64,000 nt of DNA from Erythrobacteraceae bacterium. Lineage in GTDB: Bacteria; Pseudomonadota; Alphaproteobacteria; Sphingomonadales; Sphingomonadaceae. Each line of letters starts with the position of its first letter. Positions within the stretch are counted from its first letter, which is position 1. The notes below the pieces were generated by a model that worked only from the letters and a program-made list of their open reading frames with translations, was not told where the DNA came from and made no database searches. The position numbers were made by a program, and so were the translations under genes. This document shows, in pieces, positions 10,303 to 18,899 of the stretch. The stretch spans positions 1 to 64,000 of the forward strand of contig JAIYAM010000035.1 of NCBI GenBank assembly GCA_027489065.1, given 5' to 3'.

Positions 10303-12788
10303 GCAGTGGTCCTCTCTCGCGCAGCGTCGATCGCGGACGCGGCGGCAGCGGCGAGCTGCGCGGTGCCGGCAGGCTTGCCGAGCACCCCGTCGAACAGCCC
10401 GACCTGTTTCTGATGGAGCTGGTGGATGCGCGGGAGCGCGGTGAGCAGCAGGATCGGCAGGTCCGGGCGCAGCTTGCGCAGCCGGCGCGCAAAATCTGCG
10501 CCGTTCATGCCGGGCATGTCGTAATCGGTGACCACAAGGTCCCACAGGCCCGGATCGTCCCTGATCGCGGTGATCGCGTCGCGCGGGTCGAGGCAGGGGC
10601 CGGGCTCGGCGCCGACCTCCTCGAGCATCGCCACGAGGGTGTCGACCACCGCCGGGTTGTCGTCGACCACCAGCACGGTCTTGCCGGTCAGCGCGGCATT
10701 GAGATCGAACCCGTCGCCCTGCATCGCCCCGTCGCCGGCCTCGGCCTGGAGCGGCCACCACACCTCGAAGATCGTGCCCACGCCGGGCCAGCTCTGGATG
10801 GTCAGCGCGCCGTTGTTACCCGCGATGATCCCGGAGACGACCGCGAGGCCCAGCCCGGTTCCGGCCTCACCCTTGCGGGTGAAGAAGGGCTCGAACACCT
10901 TGCCCAGCTCCTCGGGCTCGATGCCGCAGCCGGTATCGCTGATGCGGATCAGGACGGACGGCACCTTGGGGATGGCGCCGATCACCAGCCTGCCTTCGGG
11001 CACCTGCCACTCGGCGGGAATGACCTCGAGACGGATCCGTCCGGTCTCGGCGGGTCGCAGCGCGTCGCGCGCGTTGAGCACGAGGTTGAGCAGCACCTGA
11101 TTGAGCTCGGTATCGTCGGTCAGCACCATCACCGGCGAACTCGGCACGGAAAGCTCGATGCGGTGGAGCGGATCGGTAAGGGCGGGCGCGGCGAGATCGC
11201 GCACGTCGCGCACCATGCGGGTGAGATCGACGAGCTTGGGATGCGGCACCCGGCGTCCGAGGGTCAGCATCTTCTCGACCAGCCGCGCCGCGGTCGCCGC
11301 TGCCGACTGGATGCGCAAGGCATGATGCGCCACGCGCTGGTCGTTCAGATTGCGGAGCAGTTCGGCGGTGCCGGAAATGGCGGTGATGAGATTGTTGAAA
11401 TCGTGGGCGATCCCGCTCGCCAGCTGGCCGACCACCTCCTGCCGCTGGGCGAGCATCAGCTGTTCGCGAAGGCGCGCCTTCTCGCGTTCCATCGCCCGCC
11501 GGTCTCCCATGTCGCGGGTGACGCAGACGATGCCGTTCTCGGGGCTGAGCGAGAGGGCGATTTCCTGTTCGACCGGGCTGCCGTCGCGCCGCAACCCTTG
11601 CGTCTCGCCGCGCCATTGCCCTTGCGCGAAGAGGATCGGCATGGCGTCCTGCGAGAGGCGCTGCGCCTCGTCCGCATCGTAGAGCACGCTCCACGGCTTT
11701 CCAATCAGCGCCTCGGGGCTGTCATAGCCGAACATCGCCGCGTGGGCGTGGTTCATGAAGATGAAGGCGCCGTCCGCGTCGGTGATCGCGATCCCGTCGT
11801 CCGAGGCCTCGACCGCAGCGAGGTGCCGGGCGAGCCGTGCCTCGGTGGCGGCGCGTTCGGCCTCGGCGGCCCTGCGGGCCGACACATCGCGGATGATCGC
11901 GGCAAAGCCCTCAGGCGCGTTGCCGGCCGCGCCAGCCGCTTCGCCGACGCTGACGCCCTCGCCCTCGCCGGTCCACATGGCAAGGCTGAGTTCGATCGGG
12001 ATTTCGCGCCCGTCCTTGGCGAGCGCGGGGACCTCGACCGTGGTGCCGACCAGCTTCGAAGGCTGGCGGTCGCGCATCCGCGCCACGCCCGCATGGTGCC
12101 CGTGGCGGTGACGGCCCGGAATGATGAGATCGAGCGACTGGCCGATTGCCTCCTCGGCGGTCCAGCCGAACAGCCTCTCGGCCGCGCGGTTCCAGAGCGT
12201 GATGCGGCTGTGCGCATCGGCGCAGACGATCGCATCGCTGGTGGTGCGCCCGATGAGGTCGGCGATGCGCCGCTCCTGCCGGATCTGGCGGCCTTCAAGG
12301 AAGGTGACGACCTGGTTCGCCATCAGCGCGAGGATCGCGCGGTCGTGCTGCGACATCGCCTGGCGCGGCGCGGGGTCGATGACGCACAGCGTGCCGACGC
12401 GGTGCCCGTTGGCAAGGATCAGCGGCGCGCCCGCGTAGAAGCGGATGTGCGGCTCGCCCGTCACCAGCGGGTTTTCGGCAAAGCGCGGGTCGGCGTGCGC
12501 ATCGGGCACCACCATCACGCCCTCGCCCGCGATCGTGTGGGTGCAGAAGCTTTGACTGCGGCAGGTGTGCGTCGCGGCGAGGCCGAAGCGCGACTTGAAC
12601 CACTGCCGCTCGGAATCGACGAGGCTGACGAGCGCGATCTGCGCGTCGAAGCGATCCGCCGCAAGCCGCGTGATGACGTCGAGTTCGGCGTCCGCCGGCG
12701 TGTCGAGCACATCCAGCGCCCGCAGCGCGGCGATCCGTCCGGGCTCGTCTTTTCCCAAGGGGTAAGGCGGGTTGTGGTTCGTGGACAT
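10290..12788 (-). CDS. Hybrid sensor histidine kinase (GAF, PAS, PAS, HisKA, HATPase, REC)
   Basis: GAF N-terminus, GIAHDFNNLITAISG phosphoacceptor region, DTGCGIEPEELGKVFEPFFTRK, C-terminal REC VLVVDDNPAVVDTL; 13-bp overlap with the downstream regulator. Confidence 0.93.
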   Translation of the reverse strand: MSTNHNPPYPLGKDEPGRIAALRALDVLDTPADAELDVITRLAADRFDAQIALVSLVDSERQWFKSRFGLAATHTCRSQSFCTHTIAGEGVMVVPDAHADPRFAENPLVTGEPHIRFYAGAPLILANGHRVGTLCVIDPAPRQAMSQHDRAILALMANQVVTFLEGRQIRQERRIADLIGRTTSDAIVCADAHSRITLWNRAAERLFGWTAEEAIGQSLDLIIPGRHRHGHHAGVARMRDRQPSKLVGTTVEVPALAKDGREIPIELSLAMWTGEGEGVSVGEAAGAAGNAPEGFAAIIRDVSARRAAEAERAATEARLARHLAAVEASDDGIAITDADGAFIFMNHAHAAMFGYDSPEALIGKPWSVLYDADEAQRLSQDAMPILFAQGQWRGETQGLRRDGSPVEQEIALSLSPENGIVCVTRDMGDRRAMEREKARLREQLMLAQRQEVVGQLASGIAHDFNNLITAISGTAELLRNLNDQRVAHHALRIQSAAATAARLVEKMLTLGRRVPHPKLVDLTRMVRDVRDLAAPALTDPLHRIELSVPSSPVMVLTDDTELNQVLLNLVLNARDALRPAETGRIRLEVIPAEWQVPEGRLVIGAIPKVPSVLIRISDTGCGIEPEELGKVFEPFFTRKGEAGTGLGLAVVSGIIAGNNGALTIQSWPGVGTIFEVWWPLQAEAGDGAMQGDGFDLNAALTGKTVLVVDDNPAVVDTLVAMLEEVGAEPGPCLDPRDAITAIRDDPGLWDLVVTDYDMPGMNGADFARRLRKLRPDLPILLLTALPRIHQLHQKQVGLFDGVLGKPAGTAQLAAAAASAIDAARERTTACVS

Positions 12789-13103
12789 GGTCGGCGGACT
12801 TCTCTTTCAGGGGACGCGTGGTTGCCGGGAGAGGGGCAAGCCTGCCCGTCCCACGCGTGTCCTGCTGGCGCAATCCGACCTTATGGCGAGGAAGTCTTAT
12901 CCTTTCGTATAGGTTGCCCTCTCCCTCCGGCGTTTTTGCTAGCCCTGCGGGCGCCCGCGTTAACCCCAAAGCGGCGCCGCGCCATCCTTCCGCCGCGCCG
13001 ACTATCCCCCCGCTCGAATGACAGGCTAGGTCCGGCCCGGCATTGGGGCTGGGCCACGGCAGAACTCGCCGCTGGAATTGACCAGACCAAAAGGACCAAT
13101 GAT

Positions 13104-13604
13104 ATGAACAAGATGTTTGCAGTTGCCGGCGTGTTCGCGTCGCTCGCTATCGCCACTTCGGCTCAGGCTGCCGAAATCCCGACCGCCGATGCCGGCGCCG
13201 GTGCCAAGATCGTCGCCCCGCTCGAAATCAGCAACGTCGCCGACCTCTACTTCGGCACGATCGCTCCTTCGACGACCGTCGCCGACCAGGTCGTCGTGAC
13301 CGCTGGCGGCGAGCGCAAGTGCGGCCCGGCCGTGACCTGCCTGACCGCCGACCACACCGCGGCGGCCTTCAAGGTGACCGGCGAAGCCAACGCTTTCTAC
13401 ACCGTCTCGCTCCCCAAGGCGATCAAGATCGTCAACGAGAACGGCAACGCCATGCTCGTGTCCGACTTCTCGGGCTCGAAGGACAAGGGCCAGCTCATCA
13501 AGGGTGAAGACAGCTTCACCGTCGGCGGCACGCTCGACGTGGGCGTCCGTCAGGAAGCCGGCAAGTACACCGGTAGCTTCACCGTCGCGGTGGAATACCA
13601 GTAA
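13104..13604 (+). CDS. DUF4402 domain-containing secreted protein (putative surface/fimbrial subunit)
   Basis: Signal peptide, PLEISNVADLYFGTIAPSTT and GTLDVGVRQEAGKYTGSFTVAVEYQ typical of DUF4402. Confidence 0.82.
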   Translation: MNKMFAVAGVFASLAIATSAQAAEIPTADAGAGAKIVAPLEISNVADLYFGTIAPSTTVADQVVVTAGGERKCGPAVTCLTADHTAAAFKVTGEANAFYTVSLPKAIKIVNENGNAMLVSDFSGSKDKGQLIKGEDSFTVGGTLDVGVRQEAGKYTGSFTVAVEYQ

Positions 13605-13626
13605 GCCCTCCGTGGCAGGGGGAGAA

Positions 13627-13672
13627 GGGAGCCGCGCACCCCCAAGCGCGGCTCCCCGATCCCGATTTTTTT
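13627..13672 (+). terminator. Strong hairpin plus T-tract between the DUF4402 gene and the chaperone gene (terminator, attenuator or mRNA-stabilising stem)
   Basis: GGGAGCCGCGC (13627-13637) / GCGCGGCTCCC (13646-13656) perfect 11-bp stem, 8-nt loop, T7 at 13666-13672. Confidence 0.65.
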
Positions 13673-13749
13673 GCTGCCCTACCGCTTCGCTACTTGAGGG
13701 CGTTCCAGCCCCACCCAAGACCACCCCTGCCAATGTGAGGTCTTCCCCC

Positions 13750-14583
13750 ATGCCCCGTTTCCCCCTCGTCGCCGCGCTGATCGCGGCGATCGCCACCCCT
13801 TTGCCTGCCGCCGCCGAGCTGCTCGTCGCCCCGACCCGCGTCGTGCTCAGCCCCAATAACCGCTCCTCCGAGCTGGTGCTCGTCAACAAGGGCAGCGAAA
13901 CCGCCGCCTTCCGCATCAGCATCGAGAACCGCCGGATGCGCGAGGACGGCAGCCTCGAGGACGCCCCCAACGCCGAGGCCGGCGAGCTCTTCGCCGACGA
14001 CAAGCTGCGCTATTCGCCGCGCCAGCTGGTGCTCGAACCCGGCGCGCGCCAGGTCGTGCGCATCATGACGACCTCGCCCGGCGACCTCGCTCCAGGCGAA
14101 TACCGCTCGCACCTGCGCCTCATGTCCGCCCCCGTCAGTGCGGGGACCACCCAGGTCGCAGGCCAGGCGCCGACCGACAACAGCCTCTCGATCGAACTCG
14201 TCGCGATCCGCTCGATCACCATCCCCGTGATCCTGCGCGTGGGCAAGCTCGAGGCGAGCGTCACCATGGACGACGCCGCGATTGCCAAGGACGCGCCCGA
14301 CCAGCTGGTGCTGCGCCTGACCCGCTCGGGCACCCGCTCGACCTATGGCGACGTCAGCTTCACGCCCGAGGGCGCCAAGGAGCCCGTCTGGGTGGTGCGC
14401 GGCGTTGCCATCTACACGCCGAACACCGCGCGCGACGTGGTCATTCCGCTGCCCCCCGAAGTGCGCAAGGCGCTCGCCGGCAAGCAGGTGCGGATCGACT
14501 ACATCTCGACCGACGCCGCGGTCGGTGCGGGCGATCCGGCCAGCGCCGGCAAGCGCCTCGCCACCCTGACCGCGGGCCTCTGA
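13750..14583 (+). CDS. PapD-like periplasmic chaperone (fimbria/pilus assembly)
   Basis: ELLVAPTRVVLSPNNRSSELVLVNKGSETAAFRISI ... SPRQLVLEPGARQVVRI. Confidence 0.85.
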   Translation: MPRFPLVAALIAAIATPLPAAAELLVAPTRVVLSPNNRSSELVLVNKGSETAAFRISIENRRMREDGSLEDAPNAEAGELFADDKLRYSPRQLVLEPGARQVVRIMTTSPGDLAPGEYRSHLRLMSAPVSAGTTQVAGQAPTDNSLSIELVAIRSITIPVILRVGKLEASVTMDDAAIAKDAPDQLVLRLTRSGTRSTYGDVSFTPEGAKEPVWVVRGVAIYTPNTARDVVIPLPPEVRKALAGKQVRIDYISTDAAVGAGDPASAGKRLATLTAGL

Positions 14584-14617
14584 CCGACGCCGCCGTCCGC
14601 CGCGCAGGTCCTCGCCC

Positions 14618-17218
14618 ATGCCCCGCCCCTCGTCCCGGCCCCGCCGCTGGCTGGCCCTGCTGTGCGCCCTCGCGGCGGCGACAGGGCCTGCCCCGGCGCA
14701 GGCGCAGGATGCCGGAGACAATGGCGGCGTGTTCGACCGCCTGTTCGGCAATGACCCGGCCGCCGAGCGGGCGGGCAAGGCGGCCGACGGCCTCGCGCTC
14801 CCCGCGCTGGTCGCCGATCGCCGGGTGATCGCAGAGGCCCTGCCGCTCCACGACCTGGGCGCCGCGGGCGGCGCCTGCGTCGCGATCCTCCCGCTGCTCG
14901 ATGCGCTGGAGATCGCCCACACCGACGAGGCCGGGGCGATCATTCTCACCCTCCCCGAACCGCGCCGCAAGGTGACCATCCCCGCGGCCGCCGTGCTGCC
15001 GAGCCCGAGCGGCCTGTGCCTGCCGCTGGCCGATGTGCCCGCCTACCTCCCCCTCTCGCTGACCCATGATGCCGTCAGCCAGCGCCTGATCCTCGCCGCC
15101 ACCGCCGCGCTGCCTGTCCTGATGCGGCTGGAGCGCGAGGAGCGCGCAGCGCGGCTCCACCCCGAAACCCTGCGCCCCGCCTTCGCGCTGCTGCCCCGCC
15201 CGAAGCACGCCGCCGAACTGTGGAGCGCCGATCTCGCCGCAGGAATTGGCCTCACCTCGCAGGGCCGCCAGATGTCGGCCGCGATGCTGGCGAGCGGCGG
15301 GTTGTTCGGCCTTGCCGGACGCTTCGGCCTTGCGGTCACGAACGCCGGCCAGCTCACCCCCGGCTTCACCCTGTCCGAGGCGCGCGACACCCCCGACCTC
15401 CTCGGGCCGCTGAAGGCGCGCAGCCTCGCGATCGGCGACATCGCCGCCCCTGCCCAGCCGCTGATCGCCGACAGCCTTTCGGGGCGCGGACTCGTGATCT
15501 CCAGCCGCGCGCCGTGGCGGGCAGACCTCGTCGATACCATCACCCTGACCGGCCCCCTCCCGCAAGGCTGGGAGGCCGAGCTGTGGCACGAGGACAGCCT
15601 CGTCGCCGTCACCCGCGAGGCGGACGCCGCGGGCCAGTGGCAGTTCGGCGACGTGCCGCTCAGGATCGGCGCGAACCGCTGGGTGGTGCGCCTCTACGGC
15701 CCCAATGGCGAGACCGAGGAACAGGTGTTCACGCGCCTCGTCGGCACCGAGATGAACGCCGAGAACGAGGTCGGCTTCACCTTCGGCTTCGTCGACGGCG
15801 GCCGCCCGCTGATGGGCAAGGCGCTCGCCGCGGAGCCCGCCGGGCCGAGCGCCTTTGCCAGCATCGACTACGGCCTCGCGTCCGACGTCACCGCACGGCT
15901 CGACCTGCGGGCGGGGATGACCGGCCAGCCCACCGTGGCGCTCGGCTTCAACGGGTCGCTCGGCGGCGGGCTGTGGGCGGTGACCGGCGCACGCGACCGC
16001 GAGGGCGGGCTGGCCGCGGCGATGAAGCTTGCCCGGCGGATCGGCGCACAGGACGTGACCTTCGACCTTGCCCGTCATGGCCGCGACACCGGCCCCGGCG
16101 TGCCGCCGCTGGTGCGCGAGTTCGCCAGCGTCATGGCGGTGAGCGGACAGGGCCGCATCGGCCTGGGGCGCCTCAGCCTGCCCTGGCAGGCGCGCTACCA
16201 GACCGGCGAATTGCGCAGCGGCAACACCCGCCAGATCGCAGCTGCGCGGCTGGTCTTCCCGATGCCCGACTGGCAGGCCAACTTTGCTTTGGGCGGGGTG
16301 CGCGAGGGCGGCGACGGCTGGCTCCCCACCGCCGCGCTGGGCGTGAGCGCGCGCCACGGCGACTGGCGGCTGCGGAGCGGCATCACCGCATCCTCACGCG
16401 ACAAGTGGCGGATCGACGGCGCCAACCTCAGCGCCGCGCGGCGGGTCGGCGGATCGGGCAACCTCGCGCTCGATCTCGACTGGCAGGCGCAGAGCGGGCG
16501 CGTGGGCGGCGGGGTGACCTATGCCCGCCAGATCGGCCCGCTCGGCCTCAGCGCCACGGCGGGGCGTGACGGCTCGGGCCTGCGCGCCGGGATCGGCCTC
16601 ACCATCGGGCTGTTCCGGGGCCCCGACCGCTGGCGCACCGCGCCCTCGGGGGTCGCCCGCAGCGGTGCGATCATGGCCGACATGTTCGTCGACGAGGACG
16701 GTGACGGGACGCGCGATGCGGACGAGGCCGGAGTTGCAGGCGGACGCTTCATCGTCGGCGCTTCGCTGCGGCGCGAGGAAACCGACGAAGGGGGCCGCGT
16801 GCTGATCGGCGGGATCGCTCCCGGCCCTTCGACCGATATGGAGACGCAGATGTCCTCGCTCACCGACTTCACCTTGCGCCCCGCCCGCCCGGGCGACCGC
16901 CTGGCCCTGCGCCCCGGCGAGGTCCGCCATGTCGCCGTGCCCCTGCGCCCCACGGGCAGCATCGAGGTGCAGGTGGTGCTCGTCGCCGGTGACCAGCGCA
17001 CCCCGCGCTCGGGCGTGCCGGTGGTGCTGCGCGACACGGCAGGCAAGGAGGCGGCGCGCGCGGTCACCGATTTCGAGGGCTTCGTGCTGTTCGAAGGCCT
17101 GCCCTTCGGCACCTACCAAGCCGAGGCGGCGGGGCAGTCCTCGGCGGCGCTCACCGTCTCTCGGGAGCGGTCGGATCAGGCCGCCAAACTGCTGATCGCG
17201 CCTGCTTCGGGCAGCTAA
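14618..17218 (+). CDS. Divergent usher-like outer-membrane protein with C-terminal beta-sandwich domains
   Basis: Signal peptide, long alternating beta-barrel-like segment, DEDGDGTRDADEAGVAGG linker, C-terminal Cna-B-like GVPVVLRDTAGKEAARAVTDFEGFVLFEGLPFGTY; downstream of a PapD-like chaperone. Confidence 0.65.
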   Translation: MPRPSSRPRRWLALLCALAAATGPAPAQAQDAGDNGGVFDRLFGNDPAAERAGKAADGLALPALVADRRVIAEALPLHDLGAAGGACVAILPLLDALEIAHTDEAGAIILTLPEPRRKVTIPAAAVLPSPSGLCLPLADVPAYLPLSLTHDAVSQRLILAATAALPVLMRLEREERAARLHPETLRPAFALLPRPKHAAELWSADLAAGIGLTSQGRQMSAAMLASGGLFGLAGRFGLAVTNAGQLTPGFTLSEARDTPDLLGPLKARSLAIGDIAAPAQPLIADSLSGRGLVISSRAPWRADLVDTITLTGPLPQGWEAELWHEDSLVAVTREADAAGQWQFGDVPLRIGANRWVVRLYGPNGETEEQVFTRLVGTEMNAENEVGFTFGFVDGGRPLMGKALAAEPAGPSAFASIDYGLASDVTARLDLRAGMTGQPTVALGFNGSLGGGLWAVTGARDREGGLAAAMKLARRIGAQDVTFDLARHGRDTGPGVPPLVREFASVMAVSGQGRIGLGRLSLPWQARYQTGELRSGNTRQIAAARLVFPMPDWQANFALGGVREGGDGWLPTAALGVSARHGDWRLRSGITASSRDKWRIDGANLSAARRVGGSGNLALDLDWQAQSGRVGGGVTYARQIGPLGLSATAGRDGSGLRAGIGLTIGLFRGPDRWRTAPSGVARSGAIMADMFVDEDGDGTRDADEAGVAGGRFIVGASLRREETDEGGRVLIGGIAPGPSTDMETQMSSLTDFTLRPARPGDRLALRPGEVRHVAVPLRPTGSIEVQVVLVAGDQRTPRSGVPVVLRDTAGKEAARAVTDFEGFVLFEGLPFGTYQAEAAGQSSAALTVSRERSDQAAKLLIAPASGS

Positions 17219-17286
17219 ACGCAAATCGCGGGAAAACTCGGGCCAGCGCCTTTGCCGCCCGGGCCCCGCCCCCTAATCGCTTGGGC

Positions 17287-18780
17287 ATGACGGCACGGAT
17301 CGAGATCGGACGCGACCACCAGAGCGGGCAGGCGATCGGCATCGACCTGGCCGAGCTCCTCGCCACGCGCCTGCTGGTGCAGGGCAATTCGGGCTCGGGC
17401 AAATCGCACCTCCTGCGCCGCCTGCTGGAGGAATGCGCGGGCGCAGTCCAACAGATCGTGATCGATCCCGAGGGCGATTTCGTGACCCTCGCCGACGCCT
17501 TCGGCCATGTGGTGATCGACGCGGCGGCCTATTCCCCGCGCGAGATCGAGGCGCTGGCCCTGCGCGTGCGTCAGCACCGCGCCTCGGTGGTGCTGGCGCT
17601 GGACGAGCTCGAGGTCGAGCAGCAGATCCGATGCGCCGCGCTGTTCCTCACCGCCCTGTTCGATGCCCCGCGCGAGCATTGGTACCCCGCGCTGGTGGTG
17701 GTCGACGAGGCGCAGATGTTCGCGCCTGCCGCGGCGGGCGAGATGAACGACGAGGTGCGCAGGCTGACGCTGGCCGCGATGACCAACCTGATGTGCCGGG
17801 GGAGAAAGCGCGGGCTGGCGGGAATTGTCGCCACGCAGCGGCTGGCCAAGCTCGCCAAGAATGTCGCGGCCGAGGCCAGCAACTTCCTGATGGGGCGCAC
17901 TTTTCTCGACATCGACATGCAGCGCGCCGCCGATCTTCTCGGCATGGACCGGCGGCAGGCGGAGCGGATTCGCGATCTCCAGCGCGGGCAGTTCCTCGGC
18001 CTCGGCCCGGCGATTTCGCGGCGGCCCGTGGCGGTCAATGTCGGCGCGGTGCGGACTGCCGGGCGCGGCGGCGGTCAGGGGTTGATCCCGCTTCCCGAAG
18101 CTGCCGAGGGCGCGATGGAGGCGCTGCTGACCGAGCGGCTTGCCGAAGCCGCCGCCGCGCCTCAGCCAGCGCGCCGCCCGGCCCCGCCGCCGGTCCCCAA
18201 GGCCGCCGTGGAGGACGCGATCGCTCACGCCCCCGTGCTGCCGGAGGTCGTTCCTACCGCCGAGGCTCCTCCGGCGCGCTCTCCCGCCCCTCCCCCGCCC
18301 GTCACGCCTCCTGCGGCCCCTTCCCCTTCGGGCGGCCCCGAGGACGTGGTGCGCGAACTGGCGCTGGCCGAGGGCGCGACCTTCCGTCCGGCGGCGGCGC
18401 TGTTCCGTGACTTCGCGGTGCTCTGCCGGCAGCGCGGCATTGCCTCGGCGCATGTCGATCTCGCGCGTTTCCGCCGCCTTTTCGCGTTCGCAATCAGCGG
18501 CTTGGACCGCATCGAAGACACCGCTCGCAGCGCCATCCAGCGGGCGGCAGAGGGGCTCGAGGAGGACCTGCTCGCCCCCTATCTCGCGATCCTCATCGCC
18601 GCCCACACCGGCCACCCCATGCCGGACGAGGAGGAGCTGGGCCGCCTCTACGGCAGCGCTTCCCCGAGCCGGGTTCGGCGGCTGCTCGACCATCTCGAAC
18701 GGCTGGGCCGGATCGTGGTGCGCGAGGAGTTCGGCGGGGAGCGGACGATCACCGTTCCGGCGATACCGGCGGCGGCGTGA
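17287..18780 (+). CDS. HerA/FtsK-superfamily-like ATP-binding protein
   Basis: Walker A QGNSGSGKSHLLRR, Walker B ALVVVDEAQMFAP, RGRKRGLAGIVATQRLAKLAKNV. Confidence 0.85.
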   Translation: MTARIEIGRDHQSGQAIGIDLAELLATRLLVQGNSGSGKSHLLRRLLEECAGAVQQIVIDPEGDFVTLADAFGHVVIDAAAYSPREIEALALRVRQHRASVVLALDELEVEQQIRCAALFLTALFDAPREHWYPALVVVDEAQMFAPAAAGEMNDEVRRLTLAAMTNLMCRGRKRGLAGIVATQRLAKLAKNVAAEASNFLMGRTFLDIDMQRAADLLGMDRRQAERIRDLQRGQFLGLGPAISRRPVAVNVGAVRTAGRGGGQGLIPLPEAAEGAMEALLTERLAEAAAAPQPARRPAPPPVPKAAVEDAIAHAPVLPEVVPTAEAPPARSPAPPPPVTPPAAPSPSGGPEDVVRELALAEGATFRPAAALFRDFAVLCRQRGIASAHVDLARFRRLFAFAISGLDRIEDTARSAIQRAAEGLEEDLLAPYLAILIAAHTGHPMPDEEELGRLYGSASPSRVRRLLDHLERLGRIVVREEFGGERTITVPAIPAAA

Positions 18781-18796
18781 TGTTCCACGTGGAACA
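18781..18796. promoter_or_regulatory. parS: parS centromere site (TGTTCCACGTGGAACA), perfect 16-bp palindrome
   Basis: Match to TGTTNCACGTGNAACA, immediately after the HerA-like stop codon. Confidence 0.92.
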
Positions 18797-18819
18797 TCGC
18801 CAAACCGCTCCTCTGGCGG

Positions 18820-18874
18820 GGGTCTAGGAGGGGTCTGGAGGGGGTCTAAGGGGGGTCTAGGGCGGGTCTGACGC
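18820..18874 (+). repeat. Five tandem 11-bp direct repeats with GGGTCT core, adjacent to parS
   Basis: GGGTCT at 18820, 18831, 18842, 18853, 18864 (GGGTCTAGGAG, GGGTCTGGAGG, GGGTCTAAGGG, GGGTCTAGGGC, GGGTCTGACGC). Confidence 0.95.
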
Positions 18875-18899
18875 CCGGCAATCGCCTGCGAACCCCTGT

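Noticed and set aside
10413-13604. 1063-aa plus-strand ORF across the histidine kinase
   Set aside because: Antisense to a confident kinase gene; only its last part (13104-13604, DUF4402) is a plausible gene.
9626-18874. GGGTCT arrays as a CRISPR or minisatellite
   Set aside because: Units are far too short for CRISPR, spacers are absent, and the identical distance to parS at two loci is not expected from random slippage.
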